From assembly GCA_050944415.1 (NCBI GenBank), contig JBMNRA010000044.1:1-24407 (forward strand): 24,407 nt of DNA, written 5' to 3'. The notes under the pieces are model-generated. The model did not search any database, was not told where the DNA came from, and worked only from the letters and a program-made list of their open reading frames with translations. Positions 23,963-24,407 of the stretch are shown here, piece by piece. The DNA is from Ruminococcus_G sp050944415 (GTDB lineage Bacteria; Bacillota; Clostridia; Lachnospirales; Lachnospiraceae). Within the stretch, counting starts at the first letter, position 1. Every line of letters begins with the position of its first letter. The translations under genes were made by a program, and so were the position numbers.

Positions 23963-24133
23963 TTACTCAGCGGAAATAGCATCTGTCGGACAGGCAGCTG
24001 CACAGGATCCGCAATCTACACAGGTATCGGGATCGATTTCGTACTGTGTTTCGCCCTGGCTGATAGCCTCTACCGGACATTCGCTTTCGCATGAACCGCA
24101 GCTTACGCATGCATCAGAAATTACATATGCCAT
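23963..24133 (-). CDS. Small 2[4Fe-4S] clostridial-type ferredoxin
   Basis: This 56-residue electron carrier has two CXXCXXCXXXCP motifs: Cys9, 12, 15 and 19, and Cys38, 41, 44 and 48. It would shuttle low-potential electrons in the cytosol, for example for hydrogenase or pyruvate:ferredoxin oxidoreductase. The start is the ATG ending at 24133 with GAGGAGG about 9 bases upstream; a longer in-frame version (to 24190) would add 19 residues with no domain. It is a single-gene unit, convergent with the MerR gene. Confidence 0.95.
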   Translation of the reverse strand: MAYVISDACVSCGSCESECPVEAISQGETQYEIDPDTCVDCGSCAAACPTDAISAE

Positions 24134-24188
24134 GATAAAATCCTCCTCTTGTATGATTAAAATTAATGTACCATTATCGGTTAAGCAC

Positions 24189-24217
24189 ATTTTAATATAT
24201 ATTATGTAATATTACAA
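24189..24217 (-). promoter_or_regulatory. Predicted promoter of the ferredoxin gene
   Basis: On the minus strand TTGTAA (24217-24212) and TAAAAT (24194-24189) are separated by 17 bp in very AT-rich DNA, where chance matches are common. Nothing else is evident from 24134 to the inverted repeat. Confidence 0.4.
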
Positions 24218-24283
24218 GTATAAAATTTTAAACAATTCTCAGAAAGAGATTTATGAAATGTATTTTAGATGGAATTTCTAAAC

Positions 24284-24407
24284 GATAGCGTCAAGATACT
24301 TTAAGTTGAAAAAATATAGAAGTATCCCTTTGCGTTTCATCATTTATATATTTCCTAGGTGTGCATTAAACCAGATTACCTTCTTAGCTGTATATCCAGG
24401 GATTGAA
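24284..24407. repeat. Right arm of 124-bp perfect terminal inverted repeat
   Basis: Exact reverse complement of 2-125, running to the last base of the window. Because the repeat reaches both window edges, its full length is not visible and may be much greater than 124 bp. The inner flanks (126 onward and 24283 backward) show no shared target-site duplication, as expected if the arms belong to two separate element copies. Confidence 0.95.

Noticed and set aside
1..24407. Composite transposon carrying the whole 24 kb
   Set aside because: The inverted ends invite this idea, but the cargo is conserved core genes in conserved order with uniform style, and no transposase is visible inside the window.

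Overview
The window reads as chromosomal DNA of a strictly anaerobic, low-to-mid GC Gram-positive bacterium, most likely a Lachnospiraceae-type Clostridium relative. The grounds are a FabK-type fatty-acid operon with an AccD-AccA fusion and a FabT-like MarR regulator, oxygen-sensitive ThiH thiazole synthesis, a clostridial 2[4Fe-4S] ferredoxin, GdpP-rplI-dnaB linkage and strong AGGAGG ribosome sites. This is inference from gene content; no marker RNA gene is present.

Layout. (1) Ends: bases 2-125 and 24284-24407 are a perfect 124-bp inverted repeat, so the segment sits between two oppositely oriented copies of some repeated element. (2) 217-3776: a secreted, membrane-anchored protein with an InlB-type repeat and four Ig-like repeats, an AraC-type regulator with an effector-binding domain, and a broken DUF2798-type membrane gene fused to the tail of the regulator. 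(3) 3824-4390: a family-4-like uracil-DNA glycosylase. (4) 4443-14147: a complete type II fatty-acid initiation and elongation operon (fabH-acpP-fabK-fabD-fabG-fabF-accB-fabZ-accC-accDA-fabT-like) behind one consensus promoter with a FabT-like operator. (5) 14148-17797: a thiazole operon (thiS-thiF-thiG-thiH-tenI-like). Its 300-bp leader has no recognisable TPP riboswitch but carries a promoter, a three-segment attenuator-like hairpin set and a long structured element. (6) 17874-19362, minus strand: a secreted GH73-type glucosaminidase and a nitroreductase. (7) 19490-23910: gdpP, rplI, dnaB and a MerR-type regulator. (8) 23963-24133, minus strand: a small ferredoxin.

How they work together. 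AccB, AccC and the AccDA fusion make malonyl-CoA; FabD loads it on AcpP; FabH starts the chain; FabF, FabG, FabZ and FabK elongate it; the terminal MarR protein probably represses the operon through the site overlapping the start of the transcript. ThiS, ThiF, ThiG and ThiH make thiazole phosphate carboxylate, and the last gene resembles TenI (tautomerase) more than ThiE.

Most of the window is ordinary housekeeping DNA. The least explained parts are the thi leader (14186-14453) and the terminal inverted repeat.
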